The notes under the pieces were generated by a model. That model was given only the letters and a program-made list of their open reading frames with translations. It made no database searches and was not told where the DNA came from. Shown piece by piece: positions 19,930 to 31,983 of a stretch of 64,000 nucleotides of DNA. The translations under genes were made by a program, and so were the position numbers. Positions within the stretch are counted from its first letter, which is position 1. Each line of letters begins with the position of its first letter. Source of the DNA: Pelagophyceae sp. CCMP2097 (lineage: Eukaryota > Sar > Pelagophyceae). The DNA lies in assembly GCA_026770575.1 (NCBI GenBank), contig MU657278.1, positions 81,245-145,244 of the forward strand, given 5' to 3'.

Positions 19930-21360
19930 GAGGTACTCGCCACCAAAGTTCGACTTATCTCAAACTTCCGGAAACTTCTCTCTTTTGGACTTGGAATTGT
20001 CAATTGGCCATCTTTTTGGAATTGATCAAGTCTAAAATGGGGCATTAAGTCCACCACAGAGGGAGAACGGACCCAAGCCTTTTTTCGGAACGGCTCTCAA
20101 AAACATTGGGCGCGCATCCCCTCCTACTTTGATGGCCCCGGACGAGGTGTGGGAGGACGATGGCGACTTGCCCGCTGCGCCGCGCCGCAGCCACGGCGCC
20201 ACTTTGCATCCCGGTGCGATCGAGCCGCTCGGGGGAATTGAGGTGACGGCGGTGCGACGCCGCAAATCTGACCCGCAAAATGCAGTGTCTTGCTTGGAGT
20301 CCGGGCTGTAGGAGTGGCGTGCCTCTCTGGGATCTGCATGCGCCACTAGGAGACGGACCCGAATCCCGAACGGGACAGGCAGACCCGCTAGAATGACCGC
20401 GTCGGCTCGACTGGAAGCCACTCTTCGAGAACAAAACAGAAGAAACTTGACCCTTTTTAGAAATGTACACCATAATGAAGCCAATGGGCTCAGGCCAATC
20501 AGCGATTTTCTCCAAACCTCATTCTAAGGCGATCGTATACTCGGTTCGTGGTCTCCGCCCCAAGATACCCCGGCGCACGAAGCAGCGCCCCCAAACTCGG
20601 ACTTGGTATACTCTCGATAAGGGTGGATTTTAATTTCGCGTTGGCAACCAAAATTTCCCCCATCGACGCTGCCGTAGGCTGAGACTCCATCGCCGCCGCC
20701 ACAGCCCGAGGCTGAAGACGTGAGCAGCTATGGCACGAATCGCTGTCGATATTTGCGCGGTATCCTCCCTGGGACGCCGCCGCCGCGCCAAACCGCGCGG
20801 CAGAAAAGAATTCTAACGCGAGATTGGCAGTGTATTTGCGAGAAAAGTGATGAACTCTGGGAGGCTCGTATGCGCGCCCCAGGGGGGCTACGGGAAAAAG
20901 GTTTTGCGCCAGCCCCATCGTTTAAGACCGGTCTCGCCGCAGTTGGAGAAACTCGCCCGAGGCCCAAATCGGTGCTAGACTCGGCGGACGGCCCCTGTGT
21001 CGTTTCTAGAGAAGCAACGCCCGGACCGCGAGAGACACCGAGACCATGACGAACACACTGTGAGGACCATCCGGACCGGATCGTTCGGGTCGTCGTCCTC
21101 GGCCGAGGGCGACGCGAGTTTATCATGGGCCCCACTGCCGATGCCCCATAGTGGATGCCAGCAGTCTCTCGTTGGAAGATGGGGGGAGCAAAGGCTTCTT
21201 GCGAGGGTCATGTTCCATCGAGCGGGCGATCTTGCCAGTAATCGGAGCAGTCAAGGCGCGGAGCCTCTCCGCCCAGTGTGAACCCAGGACCTCTTTGATC
21301 TGCCGGGCTTCCGCCCTGAGGCGGCACCTGGCCCAGAGGAGCTGAACTGGAAGAAACAGG
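19930..21360. other. No confident gene
   Basis: 20137-20311 has a short plus frame (VWEDDGDLPAAPRRSHGA) and 20499-20690 a minus frame from an ATG (MESQPTAASMGEILVANAK). Both have fair codon bias but no domain or splice partner. The rest carries only short ORFs. Confidence 0.3.
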
Positions 21361-21365
21361 ACTAT

Positions 21366-24300
21366 TTACGTTCCCTTTTCATCGACTATGCCTGCAGACA
21401 GGGCGTCCTCCGCGTTCATACCCTTGATCTCGACGTCCCACAGCTTGGCCGATTTGTCCGAGCTCGTCGTCAGGACGCGCCTGCCGTCGGTCGAGAAGGC
21501 GACGGAGAGGACGTAACAAGAGTGCCCTTTTAAAATCTGTTGAAGCTTGCCTGATGAAGAATCCCACACCCTTGCGAGCCGGTCGCTGCACGCCGTCGCC
21601 AGCCTGGATCCGTTTCCGGAGAATGCAACGGACCAGACGCAACCGGCGTGACCTACATGGTGGTACAGCGGGGACTTGCTCTCGGGATTCGGAGACTTTT
21701 TCGAGAAAGTTCCCATAGCAAGTTCCCATAGCAAGTTCCCATAGCAAGTTCCCTAGAGGCGCACCTTTGTCGCGATGGTCCAGCGCCGCGCTCGGGACGA
21801 GCTTCACCGCGTCCCAGACGAGCGCGGTGCCGTCGTGCGATCCGGTCGCGAAACGCGACCCGTCGCCAGAGTAGTCGACGGACCAAACCTATCGAAGATG
21901 GGTTCTTGGATTTCTTAGACGGATTTCTAAAAAAGTGCGTTGCTGCACAGACGTCCCGAAAAGGACCCAAATTCTTCGAGACGGTCTCTTGAAGCCCCTC
22001 TTGACCCCTCTTTGACGGCATCGAGGCGGTTATGAAGACGGTCCTCTTGACGGCCCTCGAGACGGTCCTCTAATCCGTCTTCGAGACGGCCTCAAGACGG
22101 CATCGAGACGGTTCTGAAGACGGTCCTCGAGACGGCCCTCGAGAGACGGCCTTCAAGAAGGTCCTCGAGACGGCCCTTTTGACAGTCTCTTGACAGCCCT
22201 TTTGACGGCCCTTTTGACGGCCTCAAGACGACCTTGGGACGGTCCTGAAGACGGTCCTTTAGAGGCCCTTGAAACGGTCCTCGAGGCGGCTTGCGAGACG
22301 ACTGCGAGACGGCCCTCTAGACGGTCTTCGAGACGGTCTCTTGGCGGCCCTCTTGACGGCCTCAAAACGACCTTCAGACGGTCTTGAGACAGTCGTCGAG
22401 ACGGCCCTCGAGACGGCATTTTAGACAGCCCGCGAAACGGGTCTTCGAGACGGCCTCAAAACGGCCCTCGAGACGGTTTCGAGACGGCATCGAGACAGTC
22501 CTCGTCGACATTCTTCGAGACGGTCTCTTGACACCCTTCTTGACGGCCCGTATGACGGCATCGAGGCGGTTCTGAAGATGGTCCTCATGGCGGTCCTCGA
22601 GAGACGGCTTCGAGACGGCCTTGAGACGGTGCTGAAGACGGTCCTCGAGACGGCCCTCGAGACGGTCTCAAACCGACCGCAAGGCCAACCTCGAGACGAC
22701 CCTTCAAACGGTCTTGAGACGGTCCTCGAGATGGCCCTTCAGACGACCCTTCAGACGGCTTTGAAGACGGTCTTCAGGACGGCTCTCGAGACGATCCCCG
22801 AGACAGCCCTCTTGGCGGCCCTCGAGACGGTCTCTCGACGGCCCTCTTGATGGCCGCAAAACGACCTTCAGACGGTCTTAACATCGCCTTGAGATCGCCC
22901 CCGAGACGGCATTTAAGACAGCCCGCGAGACGACCCTCGAGACGGCTTCAAAACAGCTCTGGGGGCGGTTTTGAGCCATTTTTGAGACAGCGCGGGGCAC
23001 TTTGAAGAATTCTTGCAAGCTGCCACGCACGGTGCCTTGCAAGCAGCCCTTACAGGGCCCGCCACCGGGTGTTCGACACTCGGGCCCCCGCAAGGCCCCT
23101 TTGGTGGCCACTTGCCCGGCCTCTGCGGGGTCGCTCGCCCGGCCTCTTTCAAGGGCACTTGAAGAGCCCTCCGGACAGGTCCCTGCGTCGGCCTTTTCTA
23201 ATTGGATCGTACAGCTCCGAAAAACACATCTTTCGAGCGACGGGATCGGGCCCTTCGAAAGGCGCCCGCGAGCTACGGTCCACACGACGTTTCGAGGGGC
23301 CGAGTGGTCGTCTCGGAGGGCCGTTTGAAGGGACCGTTTCGAGGGGCCAGCGAGAGTGGCTTTCTTGAGAGGCCGACTCGAGGCGCCCTCCAAAGGCACC
23401 GTTTCGAGGCGCCGTCTCAAGGAGCCAGCATGAGAGGCCTTGTCGAGGGGCCGTCCAAATGCACTGCTTCAAGGGGCCTTTTTGAGGGGATCTTTCGAGG
23501 AACTGTCTCATGCGCCGTCTCGAGCGGCCAAAGGCGCCGTTCCAAAGGGCCGCCCCAAGGGCCCTTCTCAAGGGGCCGTCCAAAGGCGCTGTTTCGAGGG
23601 CCATCTCGAGGGGCCGTCTCGATTCGTCGTCTCGATTGGTCTTCTCGAAGGACCGTCTAAAGGGGCCGTTTCGAGGGACCCTGACGACGGGCCAGCGAGA
23701 GGGGGCCGTCTTCTTGGGACCGTCTCGGACGGGCCGGCTGACAGAGGAGGGCGTTTCGCGGGGGCCCTTGAGAGGCCGGCGAGAAAGGCCTTCTTGAGGG
23801 GCCTTCTCGAGGGGCCGTCCAAAGGCGCCGTTTCAAGGGACCCTCACGAGGGACCAACAAGAGGGGCCTTCTCGATTTACCGTCGACAAGGGGCCGTCTA
23901 AAGATGCCGTTTCGATGGGCTCTATCTAGTGGCCGTCTCGAGTGGCCGCCACGAGGGGCGTTCAAGTGCCTTTCGAAGAGGCCTTGCAAGCGACCTCGCA
24001 GAGGCCGGGCAAGTGACCGCCAATGAAGCTCCCCGGACGGACTTTTGCGTCGGCTTCTTTTGTGGCTACTATCCCGGCCTCATCGCGGTCGCTCGCCCGG
24101 CCTCTTTCAATGCTTGACCCCACACAGGGTCCCTTGCAAGAGGCCCTTTTTCGGGTCCACACAGGGTCCCTTGGAAGCTCCTCGCGTCGGGCCTTGCCTG
24201 CCACTCGAAAAGGCACCGTCGAGACAGGCGCCGTTTCGAAAGGCGCCTCGAAAGCGCCCCTTTCGAAAAGTTTCCGAAAAGCCCCTTTCGAAAAGTTTTA

Positions 24301-27300
24301 AAAAGTTTTAAAAAAGTTTTAAAAAGTCCCTTTGGAAAAGTCCCTTTCGAAAAGTTTTCGAAAAGTTTTCGAAAAGTCGTCGAAAGGGTTTTCGGCAACT
24401 CCCCCTTTCGACGGCCTTTGGAGACGGCCCCTCAGTCCGGCCCGTTTCCGAAGATGCATCGGGGCGGCGCCAAAGGGGTGGCCTCTTGAGACGGCCCCTC
24501 GAGAATACTCTTCAAGGCGGCCCCTCGAGAAGGCCCCTCGAGAAGGTCACAAAGAAACCTTTTTCGAGGGCCACTCGAGACGGTCCTGTCGAGATCGTTT
24601 CCGTCTCGACGGCCTCTTTCGAAAGGCCCTTCTTCGACGGCTTTCTCCGACAGGCAAATTGAACGGGTTTTCTTCAACGGGCCCCTCTGGACTTTTCGAC
24701 GGCCCATCTCCGACGTTTGAGACGGCCTCTGGAGACGGCCCCTCGACAAGGTACCGTCGAGACTTGGCCTCGAGACAATGCTTCGTTCCTCGACAAGGCC
24801 CCTCGAAAAGGCACTGAAGACGGCGCCTCGAGGAGGCCCCTCGAGACGGCACTTGCAGACGGCCCCTCTCCGACGTTTGAGACGGGCCCTTGAGGCGGCA
24901 TCTCGAGAAGGAGGCGCCTCGACGGCGCCTCAGAAGAAGAAACTTTAAAAGGCCGTCGATGGTTCCTCGGTCCTCGACGCTTCCTTTTCGGTCCTTGAAA
25001 TGCTCTCCTTAAGAGGCCTCTTTCACTTGCCCCGCCTCAGCAATGTCGCTTGCAAGTGGCCGTCCAAGCGACCCTTCGAGGGCTCGCAAAGGGGACGTCG
25101 CAGAGAGGCCGCAGTCGAGGGGCAGAGTCAAAGGGACCTTCGAGAAGCCACCGTCAAAGCGACCCTCGCAGAAGGCTCGTCTCCGAAACCGTCCAAGGAA
25201 CTGTACAAAGGAATTGTCCGAAGGGATTGTCCGACCGTCCGAGGCGGAACAGGGGCGGGTTCGGGTTCGCCCTGAAGTCCCGCGGGTCGGGTTTGCAGGG
25301 TTCTCCTCGCTTTGGCCTTGCCCGTCTTTGAGCGGGTCCAGGGGTGACCCAAACCCTTTCTCAGGCGGGTCGTTTGACAAAGCCGCGACCCTTTGGCGCA
25401 GATTTTCAAACCCCAAGCCCCTTTCGCGCTCCTCGCAAAGGGCCTTGTCAATTGGGCCTCTTCAATTGCCCTCGGTTTGTCAAGGGCCCTCTGTTTTGGA
25501 CGGCCGCTCTCGGAGGCCTCTCACGGCCCCTCGTGTGGTCCTTTGGGTGCGGTCCTTTGGGTGGGCCGTTCCTGCACGAGGCCCTCCCCTCGTGCGGCAA
25601 CGGCCTCGAGGTGCCCCGCAAGGCCTCTGCCCCTCGCACCGACCCTCGGAGAGGCCTCTTTCTCGGTCCGTTGTAAGGTGGACGGCCCCTCTAGCGGACC
25701 ACCGGGAACTTCTCCTGCCTGGTCACCTGCAAGGCCGGGGGATCCTGCAAGGCCCTTCTTACGCGGCCTCTTGCAAAGGCCCCGATCAAAAACTCTATCT
25801 TGAGACCCCCATGACCTGGAAATGAACTTTGGGTCGATATTGGATACCGTGCTGCCTGAATGGCGTCTGCTTTGGACTTTGGCCGTTTTTGCGTCCATCC
25901 TTACGGCCGTACTTTGGCGCCAGGAATGCATTTCAAGCGCCTTGCAAGGGGGGGCGCACTTGCGCATCCAACTTCGAGTGCACGGGCCCGTGATTCGAGC
26001 CTTTGCGGGTCAATTGAACCTGCTCAAAGGCCCGCCCTCGGGGACCCCACTTTGGCATCGACCGCCTTTGAAACCTTTGGAAAGAACGTTTCCGATTGGA
26101 ATCGGCCACCTTTGGAAAGAACGGTTCCGACCCGAAACCTTTTGAGGATCAAGTTGATTCCCCAGAGGCCCATCACCGGCCGCGCCTTGCTGAGGGAACC
26201 TTATCGAGGAGCCGTAGGAGGGGTCCGTTTCAAAGGCGCCCATCTTCGGGCCCGCGTTGCCGAGGGAGCCTTCGGAATACCTTTGCAAAGAGGTTCTGGG
26301 ACTTTTTATCAAGACAAGGCAAGGCGGGTTCTGGACTTTTTATCAAGACAAGACGGGCCCGCCGAAAGGGGCCTTGTCCAGCCCTTTTCGCGCGATTCCG
26401 ATGATAGGACTCTGGGCCAACACAAAAGAAGAGACCCTGAAAATCGGCTTTGCAAGGGGCTTGAAGAGGGGCTTGAAGAGGGGCCCTGAGCTACAAGTCG
26501 GGGCTGGCCGACGGAGCTGCGCGAGGGGCCGACGGAGCATCGCGAGGGCCCCGACGGCACTCCTCCCGTTTTGGCCGTCTCAAAAAATGCACAAGGCAAA
26601 AAATGCACATGAGACAAGTTCACTTTTTCAACCCGTTCAGGACTCGTACGCAAATACGAGCCTGGGCGATAGTTCAGAAGAGCTCACAAGCCGAATTCGC
26701 ACTTTGACTTCTGTCCCCAGAGGCGGCGGCATTTTATCAGCTTTATTTTGGCGATTGCAGTCGCGTCCCACCGAAATCGAGGAATTCCTAGGCGAGCGGT
26801 TCGAACCCCACCGGCGGCATTTCGAACCTGATCTGGATTTGAACTCAGCCTCACTCGATTTATTTTTATTTTTTTGAACAATTGAGACGGCCACATTTGC
26901 GCGTTTTCTCAGTTCTGAGCAGTTGTGAACAAGTTTGGAGTTGAGCAACTTTGAGTTCAGTTTTCGGCCCTTTTCACAGGTTCAGAGCAGTGCGCTTGCT
27001 GTTTTCTGAACGAGTTGTGGACAAGTGGGAAAAGTGCCCTTTCCGAATTCGACCTGGATTTCCGACTGGCGCTGCGGATTGCGGCGCTTTTGTGGCCCGC
27101 CGCACTTTTCACTCGCCGGCCCGTCACCGCGTCCCAGATTGTGTGCGTTTTGTTCCAACATCCCGTGATGACTCTGGAATCGCATGGACTGAAGCGCGCG
27201 GCGAGGATGGCTTCCTCGTCGTCCTAGTGGAATCGGGTGAGTCGGAGTGATGGGTTCGGATGCATCTCGAGTCGGGTGGCGAAGCGCTTTTTGGCATGCG

Positions 27301-29835
27301 CGGCACCACATATTCTGAGACGACGCCGCGCGGTCCAAAGAGGCCTCTTTCGAATGGCCCCGCGAGAAAAGGCCCAAGGACCCCGTGGCAAGGTCCCCTA
27401 GACAAGGTTCCTACGACCCCGCGAAAAGGTCCCTGCGACAAGGTCCCCTAGACAAGGTCNNNNNNNNNNNNNNNNNNNNNNNNNNNNNNNNNNNNNNNNN
27501 NNNNNNNNNNNNNNNNNNNNNNNNNNNNNNNNNNNNNNNNNNNNNNNNNNNNNNNNNNNNNNNNNNNNNNNNNNNNNNNNNNNNNNNNNNNNNNNNNNNN
27601 NNNNNNNNNNNNNNNNNNNNNNNNNNNNNNNNNNNNNNNNNNNNNNNNNNNNNNNNNNNNNNNNNNNNNNNNNNNNNNNNNNNNNNNNNNNNNNNNNNNN
27701 NNNNNNNNNNNNNNNNNNNNNNNNNNNNNNNNNNNNNNNNNNNNNNNNNNNNNNNNNNNNNNNNNNNNNNNNNNNNNNNNNNNNNNNNNNNNNNNNNNNN
27801 NNNNNNNNNNNNNNNNNNNNNNNNNNNNNNNNNNNNNNNNNNNNNNNNNNNNNNNNNNNNNNNNNNNNNNNNNNNNNNNNNNNNNNNNNNNNNNNNNNNN
27901 NNNNNCTGCGACAAGGTCCCCTAGACAAGGTTCCATTGGCATGGTCCCTGTGGCAAGCACCCCATGACAAGGTCCCTGCGACAAGGTCCCTGCGACAAGG
28001 CCCCCGTGGCATGGTCCCCTTTGGAAAGGTCCCCGTGACAAAAAGCCGATGTGAAGAACCCTGTGACAAGGCCCCCGTGGCAAGGACGCTGTGATAAGAC
28101 CCCCGTGATAAGGTCCCCTTTGGCAAGGTCCCTTTGGCAAGGTCTCTGTTACGCAAACCCTGCGACAAGCTCCGTGGCAAGGTCCCCGTGGCAAGGGCCC
28201 GTGACGAGAACCCCGTGACAAGGACCCCGTGGCGAGGTCCCTGTGACAAGGTCCCCGCGATCCTACAGCAAGGTTCCCGTGACAAGAGGCACGCGACAAG
28301 GACCCTACGACAAGGATCTTGATACAAGAAGCCAGCGGCAAGGTCCCCGTGTCAAGGTCCCCGTGACATGAGCCCCGCGAAAAGGCCCCTGTGACAAGCA
28401 TCAGGTCCCCTGTGACAACGACCACGTGGCGAGGTCCCCGTGACAAGGTCCCCTTTGGCAAGGTCCCCTTTGGCAAGGTCCCAATGACACTGTCCATGTG
28501 ACGAGAACCCAAGGACAAAAGCCCCGTGACAAGGTTCCGTTAGACAAGGTCTCCGTGTCAAAGACGCTGTGGCAAGGTCCCCAAGACAAGATCCCCGTGT
28601 TAAGGTCCCCATGACAATCCGTGAGACAAGAACCCCGTCACAAGGTCCCTGTGACGAGGACCCTGTGACAAGGATCCTGTGGCGAGGTCCCCTAGGCGAG
28701 GTCCCTGCGGCAAGAGCCCCGTGAGAAGAACCCCGTAGCAAGGTCCCGGCTTCAAGGCCCCCGCTCCCCTGACAAGTCCCGTGAGACAAGAGCCCCGTAA
28801 CAAGGTCCCTGTGACCAGCATCCTGTGGCGAGGTCCCCTTTTCGAGTTTCGAGTTTCCGTGCGACCAGGGCCGTGCGACCAGGGCCCCGATGCAAGGTTC
28901 CTGCGACGAGGTCTCTGAGGTACACACTATCTCGGGGATCGTCTTCCGCGACGAGCGTATGTCTTGAGACGGTCGATGGAGACGGGCATCGTCGTCTCCG
29001 GCCCTGGTCAAACCGCCATAGGCCCCGTCTCCGGAAATGTCTCCGGAAATGAGGAAATAAGGAGTAAGATGATCTCGATAGAGGACCGACCTTTCCCCCG
29101 TCGAGGGCATGTGGTTTCCCGACAATCCCGACGTCTCCGGAGAGGAGAGGGTCCACGTGACCCCGAACGTCCGCTGGAGGTGCGTTTTCCAGCAGACGCC
29201 GCTTCGACCAAAGACAGCACCTTTTTCCCCGTCCCCGCGTCCCAGAGAATCGCGGATCGGTCCATGCCCGCGGTGAAGAGTCGGCGGCCGTTTGATGAAA
29301 ATGCGACAGAGGTCACAGCTTGTGTGTGGCCTTGGAACCTTTTCAAAACCTTGCCGTGCTCCAAGTCCCACAACAAAACAGTCGTATCCGCCGACACGCT
29401 CGCCAGCCTCTTCCCACACGGCGAGAAGGAAACGCCGCGGACGCATTGAGAATGACCGCTGAGCTCAATTTGCAAACAACCGGTCATTGCATCCACCACC
29501 CGCACAGTCGTATCCTCGCTCCCCGTCGCCAACCTCAGACCATCCTGCGAAAACGCGCAGCACGACACCTGCGCGGTTTCCTCAAATGAGAGTGCAGAAG
29601 CGGTTCGTTCCACGGTCTAACGACGACGTACCTCGTCCGTGTGGCCCTCCAGTGTAAAAACCAGCGCTTTCGAGATTCGCGACTTTTCCAGACTCTTGCG
29701 GTTGATGACGACGGCGCGCGAGACGCCCGCGGAAACGAAACGCGGCTGCGCGGCGACGCCCGCGGACTGCGCGAAGATCGCTTTTGAGACCGGCACCGCT
29801 TTCAGCGAGAGTCGGCGCGCCGACGCCAGCAGCAT
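21366..29835 (-). CDS. WD40-repeat protein split by a 7.3-kb repeat-filled interval
   Basis: Proposed exons are 29835-29632, 29568-29221, 21888-21765 and 21652-21366 (963 nt, in phase, about 320 aa). Exon 1 starts MLLASARRLSLKAV and ends LEGHTDE at a GTACGT donor; after a 63-nt intron the frame resumes VSCCAFSQDGLRLATG. Exon 2 holds three WD repeats ending VRVVD, LLWD and ILWD. Exon 3 reads VWSVDYSGDGSRFATG and ALVWD. Splicing out a 112-nt intron (21764-21653) recreates the GH of the next blade (GHAGCVWSVAF); two more repeats end ARVWD and AKLWD before TAA at 21368-21366. Six repeats are visible. The exon 2/3 join is inferred: its phases fit, but the expected GH before VWSV is missing, so a small exon may be hidden, or the two halves were separated by insertion. 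The short intron contains three copies of the 13-mer TTGCTATGGGAAC. The Arg/Ala/Ser-rich N-terminus could be a targeting peptide. Confidence 0.6.
21960..22985. repeat. 12-bp minisatellite array (forward)
   Basis: Tandem GACGGTCCTCGA-type units, mostly 12 bp, lie inside the putative large WD40 intron. The opposite orientation begins after the spacer at about 22990-23280. Confidence 0.85.
22990..23280. repeat. Spacer between opposed arrays
   Basis: It contains GGGCCCGCCACCGGGTGTTC, GGCCACTTGCCCGGCCTC and the GGATCGTACAGCTCCG segment. The same pieces occur at 1640-1850 and 49612-49870. Array units read GACGGYCC to its left and GAGGGGCCGTCTC to its right. Confidence 0.65.
23280..24950. repeat. 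Opposed minisatellite arrays around a second spacer
   Basis: 23280-23955 is reverse-type (TCGAGGGGCCGTCTC). The GAGGCCTTGCAAGCGACC spacer occupies about 23960-24180. Forward-type units (GAGACGGCCCCTC) resume from about 24180 to 24950. Between 24240 and 24390 an AT-rich variant, GAAAAGTTTTC, is repeated. Confidence 0.8.
24951..25440 (+). repeat. Dispersed CGGGTTTG element, copy 2, with spacer piece
   Basis: 25010-25085 carries a fragment of the GAGGCC/CACTTGCC spacer. 25250-25440 is a diverged copy of the CGGGTTTG element (GGGTTCGGGTTCGCCC, GGGTCGGGTTTGCAGGG, GACAAAGCCGCGACCCTTTG). Confidence 0.6.
25441..27320. other. No confident gene in this unique stretch
   Basis: A plus frame at 25822-26145 (MNFGSILDTVLPEWRLLW) has weak codon bias and no domain. 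26790-26850 contains a B-box-like GGTTCGAACCCC and may be tRNA-derived. 26880-26960 is rich in short GAGTTGAGCAA-like words. If the WD40 model is right, this lies within its large intron. Confidence 0.35.
27330..28870. repeat. 14-bp minisatellite array, family B
   Basis: Tandem 14-bp units of type AAGGTCCCCGTGAC are interrupted by 446 N at 27460-27905. Open frames read through the gap only because N is untranslatable. The same family occurs at 44820-45260 and 57640-59140. Confidence 0.9.
27460..27905. other. Assembly gap (446 N)
   Basis: The gap is inside the family B array. The true array length is unknown. Confidence 0.95.
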
Positions 29836-30450
29836 GGTCCTTTGGGCGCCGCGGGGGCGCGCTCCTTGGAAGCCGACAAGTACAGAGTGTCCTTTGATGC
29901 GAAGTACAGAGTGTCCCTTGATGTGTCCAGACAAGCGAGCGCGTATGCTTCGAGTGTCCTTTGAGGTGTATGCTTCAGAGGCCCCAACGAAGACGCTCGA
30001 CGCGCGCGCCACCGGCTCTGCGGTTGGAGGCTCCGCGGCGAAGACGGCCGGCGAGGACTCGTTGGACCCTTCGCTGAGTCACAGTCACTTTCAGCGAAGA
30101 AATTCGCGAAAAACACCCGGCTGCGTATAACGCAGGTGGTGTTGTGTATTGGGACACTAAAAGCAGACCGAGAGTGCGAATCTGCACAGACAACAAGTCG
30201 AATCCGCGAGAGTATGGACCGGTATACTCTGCTTTTCCGGGATATGAATAATCAACCCTCACCACAGTAGTCTGCGGGTACGTTCTTGAGGAGGGGACGT
30301 ATACGGCCAGGCGCGGCGTGGGCACTTTGGGGTACGTCGCGGGGCGCGAGTTGCCCAGTGCTATGGGAAAACCCGAAGCGACCACTCGTTTCACAAGGAT
30401 TTCAAGAACCCTTTAAGAAAATCCGGTGGAGTTCGCGAGGACGTCGACTA
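29836..30450. other. Upstream region of the WD40 gene
   Basis: 29880-29975 holds three diverged copies of an AAGGACACTC-containing word on the minus strand. The frame upstream of ATG 29835 stays open to about 30060 but has no ATG, so this could be 5' UTR. No promoter motif is recognised. Confidence 0.35.
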
Positions 30451-30454
30451 GGGG

Positions 30455-30620
30455 GTGAGAAAACCACTTGATCCAAGAGGCAGCCGAGACTGAACATCAA
30501 GGAGCGGCTGTTGACATGAAAATAAGACACCATCTGTCACTGACGTGTGCCCTGACAAAAGGGAATTCCGGTCCCAGTGCCAGGAGCCAGTTACGAAAAG
30601 TGTATATAAACACAACCCAT
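30455..30620 (+). repeat. SINE-like repeat, copy 2
   Basis: It matches 17880-18045: it shares GGAGCGGCTGTTGACATGAA, CCGGTCCCAGTGCCAGGAGC and GTGTATATAAACA. Confidence 0.7.
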
Positions 30621-31400
30621 TTTTGGCGAGGTTGTACCCAAGGTGGATAAACTCTTAAAAAGTGTTTTAATCAAATCCCTCAAAACGTTGTTTAAAACAT
30701 GTTCCCAAAACAGGGCTTAAACAGATGTTCTGTGTTTCCCGCCGTGGCGCCGCAGCCCCGCGGCCGCCGGCCGGGCCCCTGTCTACCCGCGCAGACCCCC
30801 TGGAGAGTTGAATAGCTCAAATTGGGGTACTATACTAGGATTAAATCCGCGGCATCGGCCTCGGTGCGTGGTGGCCCCGTCGCTCTCGCAATTATCTTTG
30901 GCGATTCAAAATTATTGGGGAATGATCATCCAGACCGCTTTGTACGACTCCCTGGTCTTCCGCGAGGGTGGCGGACGCGCCCTGACACGCGCGATATTTT
31001 TAGCGTGTTTAGCACGTGTTTTTGGATGTTTTTGGATGTTATATATAAAATCCCCTCAAAACGTAGATTCAAACATGTCCCCTGGAGCCCGTCGCCATGT
31101 TTTAATCCACCTTGTTGTACCCAGACCCGGATTCGAACCGGCGTACCTTCATTTCACTTGCTAGGGGAATGGCTTACGCGACGCGTGTCGTGGAAGAGCA
31201 GGGCGTGGACGAGCAGTGACAAGGAGTCCACCAGAGCTGAAGTAGATTTCCGTCAGAAAAGGGGACGCCGAGTATACCTGGCGGAAGGAGGAAGTCGGAC
31301 GAGGTCGTTGTTTTTCGACACAAAGGATTTCACGCCACTCTCGAGGCTCCTTGTCACTGCGCATCGGCCTAGACTCTCGAAGAACACCGAAAATGAATTC
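30621..31400. repeat. tRNA-like SINE segment and flanks
   Basis: 31112-31165, read on the minus strand, holds CCGGTTCGAATCCGGG, a perfect T-arm/B-box-like motif. It is followed on the plus strand by GGCTTACGCGACGCGTGTCG (31171 on). Both parts recur at 18065-18231. 30660-30700 and 31050-31080 share a CCCTCAAAACGT word. A full tRNA fold is not supported. Confidence 0.5.
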
Positions 31401-31982
31401 AAAGAATTATGGGGATATTCGAATACACCAAACCCCTAACCCCATCGACCAGCGGCGACGCCGAGAGCGGAGCATCGGCGGGGACCCGATGCGACGCGGA
31501 GAGGCAGCAATGGGCCGACGAAGAAAAGGAAACAGAACAAGGACGTTTCCGGACGGTCCCGTGCTTTGTAGCTCTCCGCGACCAAAGAACAAAGTGCTCT
31601 CAAACCCGGGCACCGGGGGTGTCCCAGGTGGGTTGGGATACACAACTGCAAGGAGACGACGCTCCCAAGGACGCCGCATGATAGAATCATCAAAGAGTGA
31701 GAGGGCCTCCCTCAACTCCCCGCTACAGCGTTTCGAAGGAAGTCCAAGAACGAAGAAGAACGGGCGGAGCATATAAGTAACGTAGACGACAAAGAACAGC
31801 ATCCCGACGTGCGCGGCGCGGCGGCAGCCGTGGACAGCGCACGTGATGGTGATGACGCCGCCCATCATCAAAGAGGCCACGTCGCCAGCGTAGCGTGGCC
31901 GAGATCGTGCGCAAAGTACCGTGGCCCGCAGCACTCCGAGGCCGTCGAAGGCCCCGAGGACAAGGCCAAACGACCTGGCCAT
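31401..31982 (-). other. Open frame downstream of the Penelope fragment
   Basis: A 191-codon minus frame begins MARSFGLVLGAFDGLGV and contains a hydrophobic run (GMLFFVVYVTYMLRPFFFV). It lies just 3' of the RT fragment in a different frame. It could be decayed transposon sequence or chance; no domain is recognised. Confidence 0.2.
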
Positions 31983-31983
31983 T

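Noticed and set aside
27398..28518. Long frames across the N gap
   Set aside because: The frame is open only because of unknown bases and 14-bp repeats.
27330..28870. CRISPR-like array
   Set aside because: Units are contiguous 14-mers without unique spacers, and the host is eukaryotic.
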